Positions 8,359-17,672 of a stretch of 64,000 nt of DNA are shown here, piece by piece. Each line of letters begins with the position of its first letter. The first letter of the stretch is position 1. Source of the stretch: Mucilaginibacter paludis DSM 18603 (GTDB lineage: Bacteria > Bacteroidota > Bacteroidia > Sphingobacteriales > Sphingobacteriaceae). The position numbers and the translations under genes are program-made. The stretch covers positions 7,118,877 through 7,182,876 of the forward strand of contig NZ_CM001403.1 in NCBI RefSeq assembly GCF_000166195.2. The letters are read 5' to 3'. Under the pieces are notes generated by a model. The model did no database searches, was not told the origin of the DNA, and saw only the letters and a list, made by a program, of their open reading frames with translations.

Positions 8359-9352
8359 AGAAATTGAATTTGCCCAGCCTGGCTTTTTTTGGCTGCTTTT
8401 AATTGTGCCGTTTATGGTGGCCTGGTATATCTGGAAGCAACAAAAATTGCACGGTACGCTCAGTGTGCCTACCCTCAAGGGTTTTAATATACACCGCAAG
8501 GGTTTAATACCACGCCTGCGCCATGCGGGTATTGTATTGCGCTCGCTGGCTATTATAGCTTTAATTGTAGCTTTGGCCAGGCCGCAATCGTCGTTAAGTT
8601 GGCAAAATACCACCACCGAAGGGATCGATATCATTATAGCATCGGATATTTCGGGCAGTATGCTGGCTGAGGATTTTAAACCCAATAGGTTGGAGGCCGG
8701 CAAAAACATAGCCATCGACTTTATTAAAAACCGGCCCGACGACCGGATAGGCCTGGTGATATTTAGCGGCGAAAGTTTTACCCAATGCCCGCTCACCATT
8801 GATCATGATGTGTTGATCAACCTGTATCATGATATTAAAAACGGAATGATAGAGGATGGTACCGCCATTGGTATGGGCTTGGCGACCGCCGTAAACCGGT
8901 TAAGGGGCAGCGAGGCCAAAAGTAAGGTAGTGATATTGCTGACGGACGGTGTAAACAACGCGGGCTCTATCCCGCCCATTACCGCTGCCGAAATTGCCAA
9001 ACAGTTTGGCATCAGGGTGTACACCGTAGGTATAGGTACGCAGGGCTATGCTCCATACCCGGTTCCGTCGCCGTATGGCGGGGTGGTATACCAGCGGATG
9101 GAGGTGCAGATTGATGAGCCTACCCTCACTAAAATTGCCGCTATTACCGGTGGCAAGTATTTCCGCGCTACCAATAACGATGCGCTTACCCGTATTTACA
9201 AACAAATTGATCAGCTGGAAAAGGCCAAAATTGATGTAACGCAGTACCGCAAAAAAACCGAAATGTTTTTGCCTTTCGCGGTGATTGCCCTGTGCCTTTT
9301 GCTGATTGAATTTTTATTGAACAACACTTTATTTAAAGGAGCCATCACATAA
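8345..9352 (+). CDS. batA: VWA domain membrane protein BatA
   Basis: 335 residues. Two membrane helices near the N-terminus (FFWLLLIVPFMVAWYIW and VLRSLAIIALIVALA), a von Willebrand factor A domain with an intact MIDAS motif (DISGSM, about residues 97-102, with T and D further on in GTAIGMG and LLTDGVNN), and a C-terminal helix (FLPFAVIALCLLLIEFLL). BatA-type proteins present the metal-binding VWA domain in the periplasm. Start ATG 8345 lies inside the previous gene; the next gene starts 2 nt after the stop, all consistent with one transcript. Confidence 0.93.
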   Translation: MSWFKEIEFAQPGFFWLLLIVPFMVAWYIWKQQKLHGTLSVPTLKGFNIHRKGLIPRLRHAGIVLRSLAIIALIVALARPQSSLSWQNTTTEGIDIIIASDISGSMLAEDFKPNRLEAGKNIAIDFIKNRPDDRIGLVIFSGESFTQCPLTIDHDVLINLYHDIKNGMIEDGTAIGMGLATAVNRLRGSEAKSKVVILLTDGVNNAGSIPPITAAEIAKQFGIRVYTVGIGTQGYAPYPVPSPYGGVVYQRMEVQIDEPTLTKIAAITGGKYFRATNNDALTRIYKQIDQLEKAKIDVTQYRKKTEMFLPFAVIALCLLLIEFLLNNTLFKGAIT

Positions 9353-9354
9353 AT

Positions 9355-10401
9355 ATGTTACGTTTTGCACATACCGAATTTTTATGGGGATTGCTGGCTA
9401 TCCCACTTTTAATCCTGCTTTTTATCATGGTGAGCAGGTGGAAGCGGAAGGCTTTGGCCGCCTTTGGCGATAAAAATGTAGTGAAGCTGATGATGCCCGA
9501 GGTATCACTATCCAAGCCCTGGTTAAAGTTTATCCTGTTTATTATTGCATACGGTTTTTTAATTGTGGCAGCGGCCGATCCGCAGGTGGGCTCAAAAATG
9601 GAAGAGGTAAAACGCAAGGGTGCCGACTTGATGATCTTGCTGGATGTATCCAACAGTATGCTCTCGCAGGATCTGTCGCCAAACCGGCTGGAGAATGCTA
9701 AACGCGCCATCTCTCAGCTGATAGATAATCTGCACGACGACCGGATAGGTATTATTGTTTTTGCCGGGCAGGCTTACGTTCAATTGCCTATCACTACCGA
9801 TTATTCGGCTGCCAAATTGTTTTTAAATACCATTAACACCAATATGGTGCCCACGCAAGGCACGGCCATAGGCGCGGCTATAGACCTGGGTATGCAAAGC
9901 TTTGATTTTAAAAATGGCATGAGCAAGGCCATGATTGTGATTACCGATGGCGAGAATCATGAAGATGATGCCGTATCTGCCGCCAACCATGCCAGGGATA
10001 AAGATGTAACGGTAAATGTGATAGGGGTAGGATCGGAGGAAGGCGCGCCTATTCCCATCATTAAAGATGGCAAGCAAGCCGGTTTCCATACCGATAGCGC
10101 CGGTAAAGTAGTAGTGAGCAAGCTGGATGAAAATATGGGTCGCGAAATTGCCGCTGCTGGTAACGGTGTGTATGTACGCGCCACCAACGCCAACAGCGGG
10201 CTAAACATTGTGATGGAACAGATGGGCAAAATGCAGCGCAAAATGTACGACAGCAAAACATTTAAAGATTTTGAAGACCGTTTTCAGTTTTTGCTGGCGC
10301 TTGCTTTGATATTGCTTGTTTTGGAGTTTTTTATTTCCAACCGCAAAAGTGTAAGGCTGAGCAATCTCAAATTATTTGAAGTGAAGGAGAAGCAGGTATG
10401 A
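9355..10401 (+). CDS. batB: VWA domain membrane protein BatB
   Basis: 348 residues, paralogous to batA upstream with the same layout: N-terminal helices (FLWGLLAIPLLILLFIMV and FILFIIAYGFLIVAAA), a VWA domain with MIDAS-like DVSNSM (Asn in place of the usual Gly, still metal-compatible), GTAIGAAIDLG and VITDGENHEDD, and a C-terminal helix (FLLALALILLVLEFFI). The stop codon overlaps the batC start as ATGA. The tandem VWA pair following MoxR and DUF58 identifies the operon. Confidence 0.93.
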   Translation: MLRFAHTEFLWGLLAIPLLILLFIMVSRWKRKALAAFGDKNVVKLMMPEVSLSKPWLKFILFIIAYGFLIVAAADPQVGSKMEEVKRKGADLMILLDVSNSMLSQDLSPNRLENAKRAISQLIDNLHDDRIGIIVFAGQAYVQLPITTDYSAAKLFLNTINTNMVPTQGTAIGAAIDLGMQSFDFKNGMSKAMIVITDGENHEDDAVSAANHARDKDVTVNVIGVGSEEGAPIPIIKDGKQAGFHTDSAGKVVVSKLDENMGREIAAAGNGVYVRATNANSGLNIVMEQMGKMQRKMYDSKTFKDFEDRFQFLLALALILLVLEFFISNRKSVRLSNLKLFEVKEKQV

Positions 10402-11159
10402 AAAGGATCGTCATCTTGATAGTATTTACCTTAGTCACCCAGGCGCTGTTTGCCCAAAAGGAAAAAGGCGATATCCGCAAGGGTAACCAGTTATATCAGC
10501 AGCAAAAATACAAGGAGGCCGAAGAAAGTTACCGCAACTCGGTAGCAAAAAAAGACCAGAGTGTTGAAGGGAATTTTAACCTTGGCGATGCGCTGTATAA
10601 ACAGAAAAACTATAAGGACGCGCAAACACAGTTCAGTAAAATAGCAGCATCGTCAAACGATAAAAATGTGGTTGCTAAGGCTTATCATAACCTGGGCAAC
10701 TCCCTGCTCGAATCAAAAAAACTGGAAGAGAGTATCGATGCCTACAAAAAATCGCTGATCAATAATCCTAAAGACGACCAAACGCGTTATAACCTGGCCT
10801 ACGCGCAAAAAATGTTGCAAAAGCAAAAAGATCAGAACAAAAAGAACAAGGATCAGAACAAAAACCAGGATAAAAACAAGGATCAGAACAAGGATCAGCA
10901 GAATAAAGATCAAAACAAAAAGGATCAGGATAATAAAGATAAGAACGACCAGGACAAGAAGGATCAAAACAAGGATCAGAAGGACCAGGACAAAAAAGAT
11001 CAGGATAAAAAAGACCAGCAAGGCGGCCAACCCAAAATGTCTAAAGAGGATGCCGAACGCATGCTGGAAGCATTAAACAATAACGAAAAACAAACACAGG
11101 ATAAACTGAAAAATAAAAAGCTAAAAGGAGTAAAGGTTAATATTAGTAAAGATTGGTAA
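10398..11159 (+). CDS. batC: TPR protein BatC with long KDQN low-complexity tail
   Basis: 253 residues. Signal peptide (RIVILIVFTLVTQALFAQ), then about three tetratricopeptide repeats (residues 25-135: GNQLYQQQKYKEAEESYRNS, NLGDALYKQKNYKDAQTQF, NLGNSLLESKKLEESIDAY). Residues 141-208 are almost only Lys, Asp, Gln and Asn in KDQNK/KDQDK units, a hydrophilic and probably disordered or coiled-coil linker. A short conserved end follows (SKEDAERMLEALNNNEKQTQ), the usual BatC terminus. Presumed periplasmic scaffold for the VWA proteins. The tail varies in length between species and is a likely site of repeat slippage. Confidence 0.88.
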   Translation: MKRIVILIVFTLVTQALFAQKEKGDIRKGNQLYQQQKYKEAEESYRNSVAKKDQSVEGNFNLGDALYKQKNYKDAQTQFSKIAASSNDKNVVAKAYHNLGNSLLESKKLEESIDAYKKSLINNPKDDQTRYNLAYAQKMLQKQKDQNKKNKDQNKNQDKNKDQNKDQQNKDQNKKDQDNKDKNDQDKKDQNKDQKDQDKKDQDKKDQQGGQPKMSKEDAERMLEALNNNEKQTQDKLKNKKLKGVKVNISKDW

Positions 11160-11172
11160 ATAGACAATAAAA

Positions 11173-11608
11173 AGCGGGGGTAAGCGCGATTCCCCTCTCG
11201 AGAGGGGCGGAGGGGTGTGTTCTACACGAGCGATAAGCAATTGTGCAAAGTTCGTCGCGCGGCCAAACACACCCCCTGCCATTGCGCACAACCCGGCCCG
11301 CCCCTCTCAAGAAGGGAGCTGAAAAACAAAAGCGGGGGCCACGTGTGATCCCCCTCTCGAGAGGGGCGGAGGGGTGTGTTCTATGCGAGCGATAAGCAAT
11401 TGTGCAAAGTTCGTCGTGCGGCCGGCACATCCCCTGCCAATGCGCACAACCCGGCCCGCCCCCTCTCAAGAAGGGAGCTGAAAAACAAAAGCGGGGGCCA
11501 CGTGCGATTCCCCTCTCGAGAGGGGCGGAGGGGTGTGTTCTATGCGAGCGACGAATATCAAAGTTCTAAGCGCGCAACAAACACACCCCTGCCACAACAC
11601 AGTCTAAA
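11173..11608 (+). repeat. 2.7 tandem copies of a ~158-bp palindromic repeat between batC and batD
   Basis: This fills the 503-bp gap between batC and batD. Units begin at 11173, 11331 and 11490 (periods 158 and 159); the third is partial and diverges after ~75 bp. Each unit starts agcggggg, contains the perfect palindrome CCCCTCTCGAGAGGGG followed by gcggaggggtgtgtt, and ends with a near-complementary arm (acacacccc...cccgcccctctcaagaaggg), so each can form a long imperfect hairpin. No gene is seen in it; the open frames that cross it are products of the repeat. Confidence 0.85.
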
Positions 11609-11645
11609 CCGATCTCAAAAGAATAAAATATTGACTTAATCCTGT

Positions 11646-11653
11646 TATTTTTG
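11646..11653 (+). promoter_or_regulatory. Possible -7 box for batD
   Basis: TATTTTTG, a full TANNTTTG match, ends 9 nt before the batD ATG. No TTG is found at the proper distance upstream, so this is weak, but it could give batD-batE expression independent of the repeat block. Confidence 0.3.
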
Positions 11654-11662
11654 AAAATATAA

Positions 11663-13474
11663 ATGACCATCAAACATTACATATTCATCATCTTACTCTT
11701 CTGCACCGGCTCTTTACTGGCGCAAGATGTGAGGTTTACGGCTTCGGTTAGCAAGAGCCAGGTTGGTACGGGCGAACAATTTGAAGTCACCTTTTCGTTA
11801 AACAGCAACGGCGACAGGTTTAACCCACCCAATTTTAGCGGGTTTGAGGTGTTGAGCGGCCCTAACGAATCTACCAGCATGACATCCATTAACGGCAACA
11901 TGTCATCCAGTGTATCGGTGAGTTACGTTTTAGTGGCCACCCGCGAGGGTACTTTTACTATTGGCCCGGCAAGCGCTGTGGTTAATGGTAAACAGTTAAC
12001 CACCAACCCAATCAAAATAAAAGTAGTTAAGGGCCAGCCGGTACAACAAAATAGTGCCCAGGCGCAAGGCGGTCAAGATAACGATATAGCTCCGGCTGCA
12101 TCCGGCGATTTATCTAAAGATTTATTTATCAAGGCCTCGGTTGATAAAACCAACGTTTACTTAGGCGAACAGATCAACGTAAGCTATAAACTTTATACCC
12201 GTGTGGCGCTGGTAGCCAATAACCTGGATAAGGCGCCCGAGCTCAATGGGTTCTGGAGTCAGGATGTGAAGAGCGACCAGCAAAACGTTGCCTGGAAAGA
12301 AGAAATATACAAAGGAGCCCGGTATAAAGTGGCCGAAATTAAGCAAACCATCCTTTTCCCGGAGCGTTCGGGCAATTTAACCATCGACCCATTGGCCATG
12401 ACCTTTGTAGCCCGCCAGGCTATGCCCGCGCGCGACATTATGGAGCAGATGTTCGGCGGCGCTTATAAAGATGTAAAGGTAAAATTGCAGAGCACCCCCG
12501 TAACTATCCATGTAAAACCGTTGCCCGAGGCTGGTAAACCAGCCGGGTTTACAGGCGCGGTTGGTAGTTTTACTGTAGATGCCAGTGTAGATAAAAAGGA
12601 ATTGAAGGCCAATGAGGCGCTTAATTATAAATTGAAGATAACCGGTTCGGGCAATATCAAGCTGCTAAAAGAAGTCAATATCAATCCGCCAACCGATTTC
12701 GAAAAGTACGACCCCAAGGTAACCGATACCATTTCAGAAACTACACGGGGCGTTTCGGGCAGCCGCATCCTTACCTATTTGCTTATCCCAAGGCACCAGG
12801 GCAATTATACTATTGAGCCTGTGTTGTTCTCTTATTTTAATCCCGCTACAAACCGGTACGTAACTTTAAGTACCAAAGCATTCCCCATCAAAGTTAACAA
12901 AGGTATTGATGGCGGTAATGTAACCAGCTTTGCACCCAGCGACAGGCAGGATGTTAAGTTGCTGAATAAAGATATCCGTTACATTAAAACATCCGCGCCC
13001 GATTTATACCGCGATGGCGAAATGTTTTACGGCTCCGCCGGATTTTACTTTTTACTGCTGTTAGGTCCGCTTTTATTTTTAGGCGCCTATATTTACCGTA
13101 AAAAAGATGAAGAAAATAACGCCGATATCGTCAAAGTAAAAAGCCGTAGGGCTAATAAATTAGCAGCCAGGCATATGGCTAATGCCCAAACACAGCTTGC
13201 CGACGGTAATACACAGGCATTTTACGAAGCCGTGTCGCGCGGGATGTACGGCTACCTGAGCGATAAGCTCAATATCCCCGCTGCCAATTTGAACCAGGAG
13301 AACATTGCAGCCGAGTTAAAGTCGCGCTCGGTAGACGATGGGCTGGTAAACAAACTGATAAACACCTTAGAACTATGCGAAATGGCACGCTTTGCGCCGG
13401 TATCAGGTGTATCGCAACAAGAAGTTTTTGATGGCGCTAAAAGTATGATCAATGATATCGAAACCAAAATATAA
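11663..13474 (+). CDS. batD: BatD family oxygen-tolerance protein
   Basis: 603 residues. Signal peptide (YIFIILLFCTGSLLAQ), then repeated immunoglobulin-like BatD domains (VRFTASVSKSQVGTGEQFEVTFSL; FIKASVDKTNVYLGEQINVSYKLY; SFTVDASVDKKELKANEALNYKL), each with the characteristic strand-then-'GE' pattern. A membrane helix lies at roughly 455-477 (GFYFLLLLGPLLFLGAYIY), followed by a cytoplasmic helical domain (residues ~500-603). Most of the protein faces the periplasm. batE starts one base after the stop. Confidence 0.93.
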   Translation: MTIKHYIFIILLFCTGSLLAQDVRFTASVSKSQVGTGEQFEVTFSLNSNGDRFNPPNFSGFEVLSGPNESTSMTSINGNMSSSVSVSYVLVATREGTFTIGPASAVVNGKQLTTNPIKIKVVKGQPVQQNSAQAQGGQDNDIAPAASGDLSKDLFIKASVDKTNVYLGEQINVSYKLYTRVALVANNLDKAPELNGFWSQDVKSDQQNVAWKEEIYKGARYKVAEIKQTILFPERSGNLTIDPLAMTFVARQAMPARDIMEQMFGGAYKDVKVKLQSTPVTIHVKPLPEAGKPAGFTGAVGSFTVDASVDKKELKANEALNYKLKITGSGNIKLLKEVNINPPTDFEKYDPKVTDTISETTRGVSGSRILTYLLIPRHQGNYTIEPVLFSYFNPATNRYVTLSTKAFPIKVNKGIDGGNVTSFAPSDRQDVKLLNKDIRYIKTSAPDLYRDGEMFYGSAGFYFLLLLGPLLFLGAYIYRKKDEENNADIVKVKSRRANKLAARHMANAQTQLADGNTQAFYEAVSRGMYGYLSDKLNIPAANLNQENIAAELKSRSVDDGLVNKLINTLELCEMARFAPVSGVSQQEVFDGAKSMINDIETKI

Positions 13475-13475
13475 A

Positions 13476-14237
13476 ATGATCAAACGTTTAATATACCTGT
13501 TCATGTTAATCGCTGCACCCTTAACAGCAAAGGCAGATGATCAGGTTAATTCACTTTTTACAAAAGGTAACGACCAATACGCCAAGGCTAAATACCAGGA
13601 TGCCGTTAAAACATACCAGGCTATCCTTGATAAAGGGTATCAATCGGCAGTAGTTTATTTTAACATGGGCAATGCCTATTATAAGCTGGGCGAAATCCCG
13701 TCGGCGGTGCTTTATTATGAAAAGGCGCATAAGCTGGCTCCTGGCGATGAGGATATTAAGTTTAACATTCAATTAGCCAACGCCAAAACTACCGATAAAA
13801 TAGAAGCCACCCCCGGCTTTTTTTTAACTAACTGGTGGAACGCCTTTATACTATGCTGCTCGGTAAACTCGCTGGGTATCATTACGGTGCTGCTTATTGG
13901 TGCCGGGTTTGGTGTACTGACGTTTTACCTTTTTGCACAATCGGTCGGCCTAAAAAAAGCTTCTTTTTATGGCGCTCTGGCACTAATTTTTTTAGGACTG
14001 GTAACTGCATTAATGGGAGCGAGCCAGGTGCATTATTTTGCAGCGCACCATCAGGCCGTTGTGTTCAATAATGCTGTTACGGTTAAAAGCGAACCCGGAG
14101 CGGCATCAAAAAACTTATTTGTAATTCACGATGGTACCAAGGTTGATATTTTAGAAGATAACAATGGTTGGATGCGCATCAGGCTCTCAAACGGAAACGA
14201 AGGCTGGATGATGGCGACGGATGTTAAACCGATCTGA
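13476..14237 (+). CDS. batE: BatE: TPR plus SH3 membrane protein
   Basis: 253 residues from ATG 13476; the in-frame start at 13452 lies inside batD and would give an odd N-terminus, while 13476 begins a signal peptide (IKRLIYLFMLIAAPLTAKA) directly after the batD stop. Two TPRs (LFTKGNDQYAKAKYQDAVKT; VYFNMGNAYYKLGEIPSAVL) follow. Two membrane helices (ILCCSVNSLGIITVLLIGAG and YGALALIFLGLVTALMGA) precede a C-terminal SH3-like domain (AVTVKSEPGAASKNLFVIHDG ... GWMRIRLSNGNEGWMMATDV). This order is that of BatE, the last gene of the operon. Confidence 0.92.
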   Translation: MIKRLIYLFMLIAAPLTAKADDQVNSLFTKGNDQYAKAKYQDAVKTYQAILDKGYQSAVVYFNMGNAYYKLGEIPSAVLYYEKAHKLAPGDEDIKFNIQLANAKTTDKIEATPGFFLTNWWNAFILCCSVNSLGIITVLLIGAGFGVLTFYLFAQSVGLKKASFYGALALIFLGLVTALMGASQVHYFAAHHQAVVFNNAVTVKSEPGAASKNLFVIHDGTKVDILEDNNGWMRIRLSNGNEGWMMATDVKPI

Positions 14238-14337
14238 CAACTCCACGTTTACTGCCTGTAATAATTTGAGTATATGCAGCATTTAATTTTACAAGTGTTT
14301 TAAATTTGGTTTATTTGCAGTTTATCCAAATTTATAC

Positions 14338-16335
14338 ATGCGTTATACAAAGTTGAAACTATTCTGTTTGCTAAGTGCCTCAGGATTATTATGCCTTGGC
14401 AGTCAGAAATCCGTCGCTCAATCGACCAAGGATTCTATTAAATATGATCATCTTGATCTGTTTACCCCCATCACCTGGCCCACACCGGGCACCGAGTTGC
14501 GGGCCTCGAGCGGGCAGCCGGGCGCGCATTACTGGCAAAACCGGGCAGACTATCAAATTAAGGCGGCTTTAAACGAAACCCCTAAAGATACTACCGTTAC
14601 CGGCGAGGTAACCATATCGTACACCAATAACAGCCCGGATAAGTTAGATTATTTATGGCTGCAGTTAGATCAAAATATATTTAACCCTTCATCAAGGGGT
14701 GCCGCTACTACACCAATATCCGGCGATAGGTTTGATGTAAAAGGCTTTACCCGTGGTGGCTACCATATTGCAACGGTAACGGTTACTTATATGGGTAAAA
14801 GCTATACCGTTACACCTGTAATTACCGATGCCCGTATGCAGGTGCGTTTGGCTGCGCCGCTTGGTGCCAAAGGCGATAAGATACAGGTAAAGGTAAATTA
14901 TGATTTCTCGATACCCTATTATGGAGCCGACCGTATGGGCCGTAAAAAGTTTAAGGATGGTTACGTATACGAGATAGCGCAGTGGTACCCGCGCATGTGC
15001 GTTTACGATGATGTTGAAGGATGGAACACTTTACCCTATATGGGTTTAGGCGAGTTTTACTGCGAGTACGGTGATTTTGATTACTACATTACCGCGCCAT
15101 CTAACATGCTTGTTTTCGGCTCTGGCGATTTGCAGAACCCCGAGCAGGTGCTTACACCAACCCAACTGAGCCGTTTAGCAGAAGCGCGCAAAAGCGATAA
15201 AACGGTAATGGTAGTGAAACCGGAAGAGGTTGCCGCGCAGGCCGCAAGGCCCGTACAGGGCACCCGTACCTGGCACTTTAAAATGCTCAATAGCCGCGAT
15301 GTATCCTGGGCGGCATCCAAGGCCTTTATCTGGGATGCGGCAAAAGTTAATTTCCCTTCGGGCCGTAAAGGGATAGCCATGTCGGCTTACCCGGTTGAAA
15401 GCCTGGGTAGTGATGTAAGCGAATCTTGGGGCCGCTCTACCGAGTACCTGAAAAACAGCATGGAGATCTACTCCAAAGCCTACTACGAATATCCATGGAA
15501 CTCTGCCGTAAGTGTTTCGGGCGTGGCTCTGGGGATGGAGTATCCCGGTATTATTTTCTGCCTCGATAATTTAAAGGGAGGCAACCTTTGGGGAGATATC
15601 ACCCACGAGATAGGGCATAATTGGTTTCCGATGATTGTCGGCTCGAACGAGCGTAAATATATGTGGCAGGATGAGGGTTTCAACACCTTTATCAACGAAT
15701 ATGCCAGTATACAATTTAACCACGGCGAATATGCCGATACCACTTCGCGCCCGGCACGCTCATTAATGAGGAGCTTGGCATTGAACAAAGATCCGCTGAT
15801 GACGCCTTCGGAAGCTATGGATCTGCGCGATTATGGTTTATACTACAGCAAAACATCATTAGGCTTAAACATGCTGCGAAACGTAGTACTCGGGCACGAT
15901 CGCTTTGACTATGCCTTCCATACCTATATTAAAAACTGGGCTTTAAAACATCCTACTCCCTATGATTTTTTCAGGGCGATGAACAGCGCCTCGGGTGAGG
16001 ATCTGAACTGGTTTTTTAAAGGCTGGTTTTTTACCACCTGGAAACTGGACCAGGCAATAGCCGGTGTCAAATATGCTGAAGCCGGCAATCCGTCAAAAGG
16101 CATATTGATAACCCTGGTTAATAAAGAGAAACTGGCTATGCCTGTTGATTTAAAGATAGTGCAAAGTAATGGTAAAACCGAGATGGTGCATCTGCCGGTT
16201 GAGATATGGCAGCGAGGGGCCACCTGGACATTTAAATACCCCTCGACCTCGGCTATAGAAACCATAACGCTGGATCCGGATGCACAATTGCCCGATGTTG
16301 ATTTAAAAAACAACACTTACCAAGGCACTAAATAA
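14338..16335 (+). CDS. Secreted M1 family metallopeptidase
   Basis: 665 residues. Signal peptide of ~28 residues ending SVAQS. The N-terminal part is the beta-saddle domain of M1 aminopeptidases; GMEYP (399-403) stands at the place of the GxMEN substrate motif. The zinc site is complete: HEIGH at 423-427 and the third ligand Glu446 in WQDEGF. A C-terminal Tyr-type region (YYSKTSLGLNMLRNV) follows. Likely an exported aminopeptidase that trims peptides in the periplasm or at the surface. Monocistronic, closed by a hairpin terminator at 16351-16394; TAAATTTG at 14301-14308 may be its -7 box. Confidence 0.92.
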   Translation: MRYTKLKLFCLLSASGLLCLGSQKSVAQSTKDSIKYDHLDLFTPITWPTPGTELRASSGQPGAHYWQNRADYQIKAALNETPKDTTVTGEVTISYTNNSPDKLDYLWLQLDQNIFNPSSRGAATTPISGDRFDVKGFTRGGYHIATVTVTYMGKSYTVTPVITDARMQVRLAAPLGAKGDKIQVKVNYDFSIPYYGADRMGRKKFKDGYVYEIAQWYPRMCVYDDVEGWNTLPYMGLGEFYCEYGDFDYYITAPSNMLVFGSGDLQNPEQVLTPTQLSRLAEARKSDKTVMVVKPEEVAAQAARPVQGTRTWHFKMLNSRDVSWAASKAFIWDAAKVNFPSGRKGIAMSAYPVESLGSDVSESWGRSTEYLKNSMEIYSKAYYEYPWNSAVSVSGVALGMEYPGIIFCLDNLKGGNLWGDITHEIGHNWFPMIVGSNERKYMWQDEGFNTFINEYASIQFNHGEYADTTSRPARSLMRSLALNKDPLMTPSEAMDLRDYGLYYSKTSLGLNMLRNVVLGHDRFDYAFHTYIKNWALKHPTPYDFFRAMNSASGEDLNWFFKGWFFTTWKLDQAIAGVKYAEAGNPSKGILITLVNKEKLAMPVDLKIVQSNGKTEMVHLPVEIWQRGATWTFKYPSTSAIETITLDPDAQLPDVDLKNNTYQGTK

Positions 16336-16350
16336 GTAGAGCCAACGTTT

Positions 16351-16394
16351 AAACAGGTACCTGGAGAGCGAAATTCAGGTACCTGTTTGTTTTT
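16351..16394 (+). terminator. Rho-independent terminator after the M1 peptidase
   Basis: Perfect 13-bp stem AAACAGGTACCTG / CAGGTACCTGTTT with a 12-nt loop, followed by tgttttt. Confidence 0.8.
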
Positions 16395-16501
16395 GATGCA
16401 GCCTGTTCTTTCGAGCTTATTGTAGTTTTAAGAAATTTTATTTCATATAAATAACAGGTTATTGAATTTTTATTCTACCTTTATACTCTATTTGCCGTTT
16501 G

Positions 16502-16885
16502 ATGAGTAAAAAAATAATAGTTATCGAAGATAATCACGATATCCTGGATATGATTGCTTACATATTAGAGGATGAAGGTTATCAAGTGATTTCTTCCTTA
16601 AATTCTGAGCCGTTAGAGGATGTTGAAAACCATAAGCCCAATTTAATATTACTTGACGATTGGTTGCCAGATAGCTATGGTCATGATCTTTGCAGGGAAC
16701 TCAAGGCCAGCCCGGCCACTGCTCATATCCCAGTACTGTTGATCTCGTCCGTAAGAAACCTTCAGGAAATCGCTTTGGAGTGTAATGCCGACGGTTTTAT
16801 CCGTAAACCGTTTGATATCGAATATCTGATCAGTACGGTTAGGCATCATTTAGATGTTAAACCGCTCGAAACCTCCGGGCATTAA
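16502..16885 (+). CDS. Receiver-only response regulator
   Basis: 127 residues from ATG 16502 (a TTG directly before it is also open). It is a single CheY-like receiver domain: acidic pair E9/D10 in IVIEDNHD, phospho-acceptor Asp52 in LLDDWLP, the Ser/Thr position in LLISSV, and the switch Lys in IRKPFD. There is no output domain, so it should act by protein contact, as CheY/Spo0F-type proteins do. No kinase gene is adjacent; the nearest is the TPR histidine kinase at 56-58 kb. Its stop overlaps the convergent beta-barrel gene by 4 nt. Confidence 0.9.
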   Translation: MSKKIIVIEDNHDILDMIAYILEDEGYQVISSLNSEPLEDVENHKPNLILLDDWLPDSYGHDLCRELKASPATAHIPVLLISSVRNLQEIALECNADGFIRKPFDIEYLISTVRHHLDVKPLETSGH

Positions 16886-17496
16886 TACACCCTGATACCT
16901 ACACTCAGGTTAAACATATTAATCCTGGTATCAGGATAATCATCTTTGCTTAATTTATTCAGGCCCGCCTCGTAACGTAAATCAATGGTAAGGCTCTGTA
17001 AGGTTACCCCGCCGCCAAATTGCAAGGCAACAGCCTGGTTATTATATTCAAATTTTGTTACCTTGTTATACGCGCCGCCCAGGCTTTGGTTTTTATCTAC
17101 CACAAATGATATCACTGGTCCGGCGTTAACATGTACGCCTATGCCTGCAATACCCCAGTTTTTTACCAGCAATAAGGGTACATCAATGCTTGTAAATTTT
17201 ACGGTATTTTCATCTCCGTTATCATTGGTGAGCTTTACATTTTTGCCGGTTAAATAAATTTCAGGCTCAAACTGTATCATCTTACCCACACGAGCGTAAA
17301 AGCCCGCTAAATAACCAGCCTGGTTATCGCTGCTGAGGTTGCCACTGGTTGATAAACTGGTAAGGTTGATCCCTCCTTTAACTCCAAACTCAAATGTGGG
17401 TATCAGTTTGGCAACTCCTAATGCGGTTGTGATGCTTTGGGCCCGGCTGATTGACGCCACGGCTATCAAAATTAAGAATAGTAAATTTTTTTTCAT
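16882..17496 (-). CDS. PorT-like outer-membrane beta-barrel protein
   Basis: 204 residues from the ATG at 17496, which begins a signal peptide (KKNLLFLILIAVASISRAQ); the longer frame to 17538 adds a charged lead without function. The rest is alternating beta strands with Gly-rich turns (FEFGVKGGINLTSLS, GYLAGFYARVGKMIQFEPEIYLT, VALQFGGGVTLQSLTIDLRYEAGL) and ends in an aromatic strand (FNLSVGIRVY), as expected of an 8-stranded barrel of the OMP_b-brl_2/PorT group. Located in the outer membrane; substrate unknown. Confidence 0.85.
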   Translation of the reverse strand: MKKNLLFLILIAVASISRAQSITTALGVAKLIPTFEFGVKGGINLTSLSTSGNLSSDNQAGYLAGFYARVGKMIQFEPEIYLTGKNVKLTNDNGDENTVKFTSIDVPLLLVKNWGIAGIGVHVNAGPVISFVVDKNQSLGGAYNKVTKFEYNNQAVALQFGGGVTLQSLTIDLRYEAGLNKLSKDDYPDTRINMFNLSVGIRVY

Positions 17497-17672
17497 GGGA
17501 TGCTTGCTTTGCTTTTTTAACAACCAAAGTACGTACAAATGATGAAGCGTTGATGAAGTTGGTTTGTTAGTTAATATAATTTTCTTTTATTCGTCGCGAT
17601 GATTACTGGTGAGCCTTCATCTAAATTTCATAAATTTTATATTATTTTCACCCTCAAATAATACCAGTTGTA

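Noticed and set aside
8185..8799. 204-codon minus-strand ORF
   Set aside because: Antisense to two well-supported Bat genes and without any domain.
10713..11030. Minus-strand ORF predicting a strongly hydrophobic membrane protein
   Set aside because: It is the exact antisense of the BatC Lys/Asp/Gln/Asn tail (Lys codons read as Phe/Leu), and batC is well supported.
11173..11608. Possible CRISPR array
   Set aside because: Units are 158 bp, adjacent and homologous over their whole length; there are no short direct repeats with unique spacers and no cas genes.
11143..11639. ORFs on both strands across the batC-batD gap
   Set aside because: Their peptides repeat with the 158-bp DNA unit and show no protein-like features.
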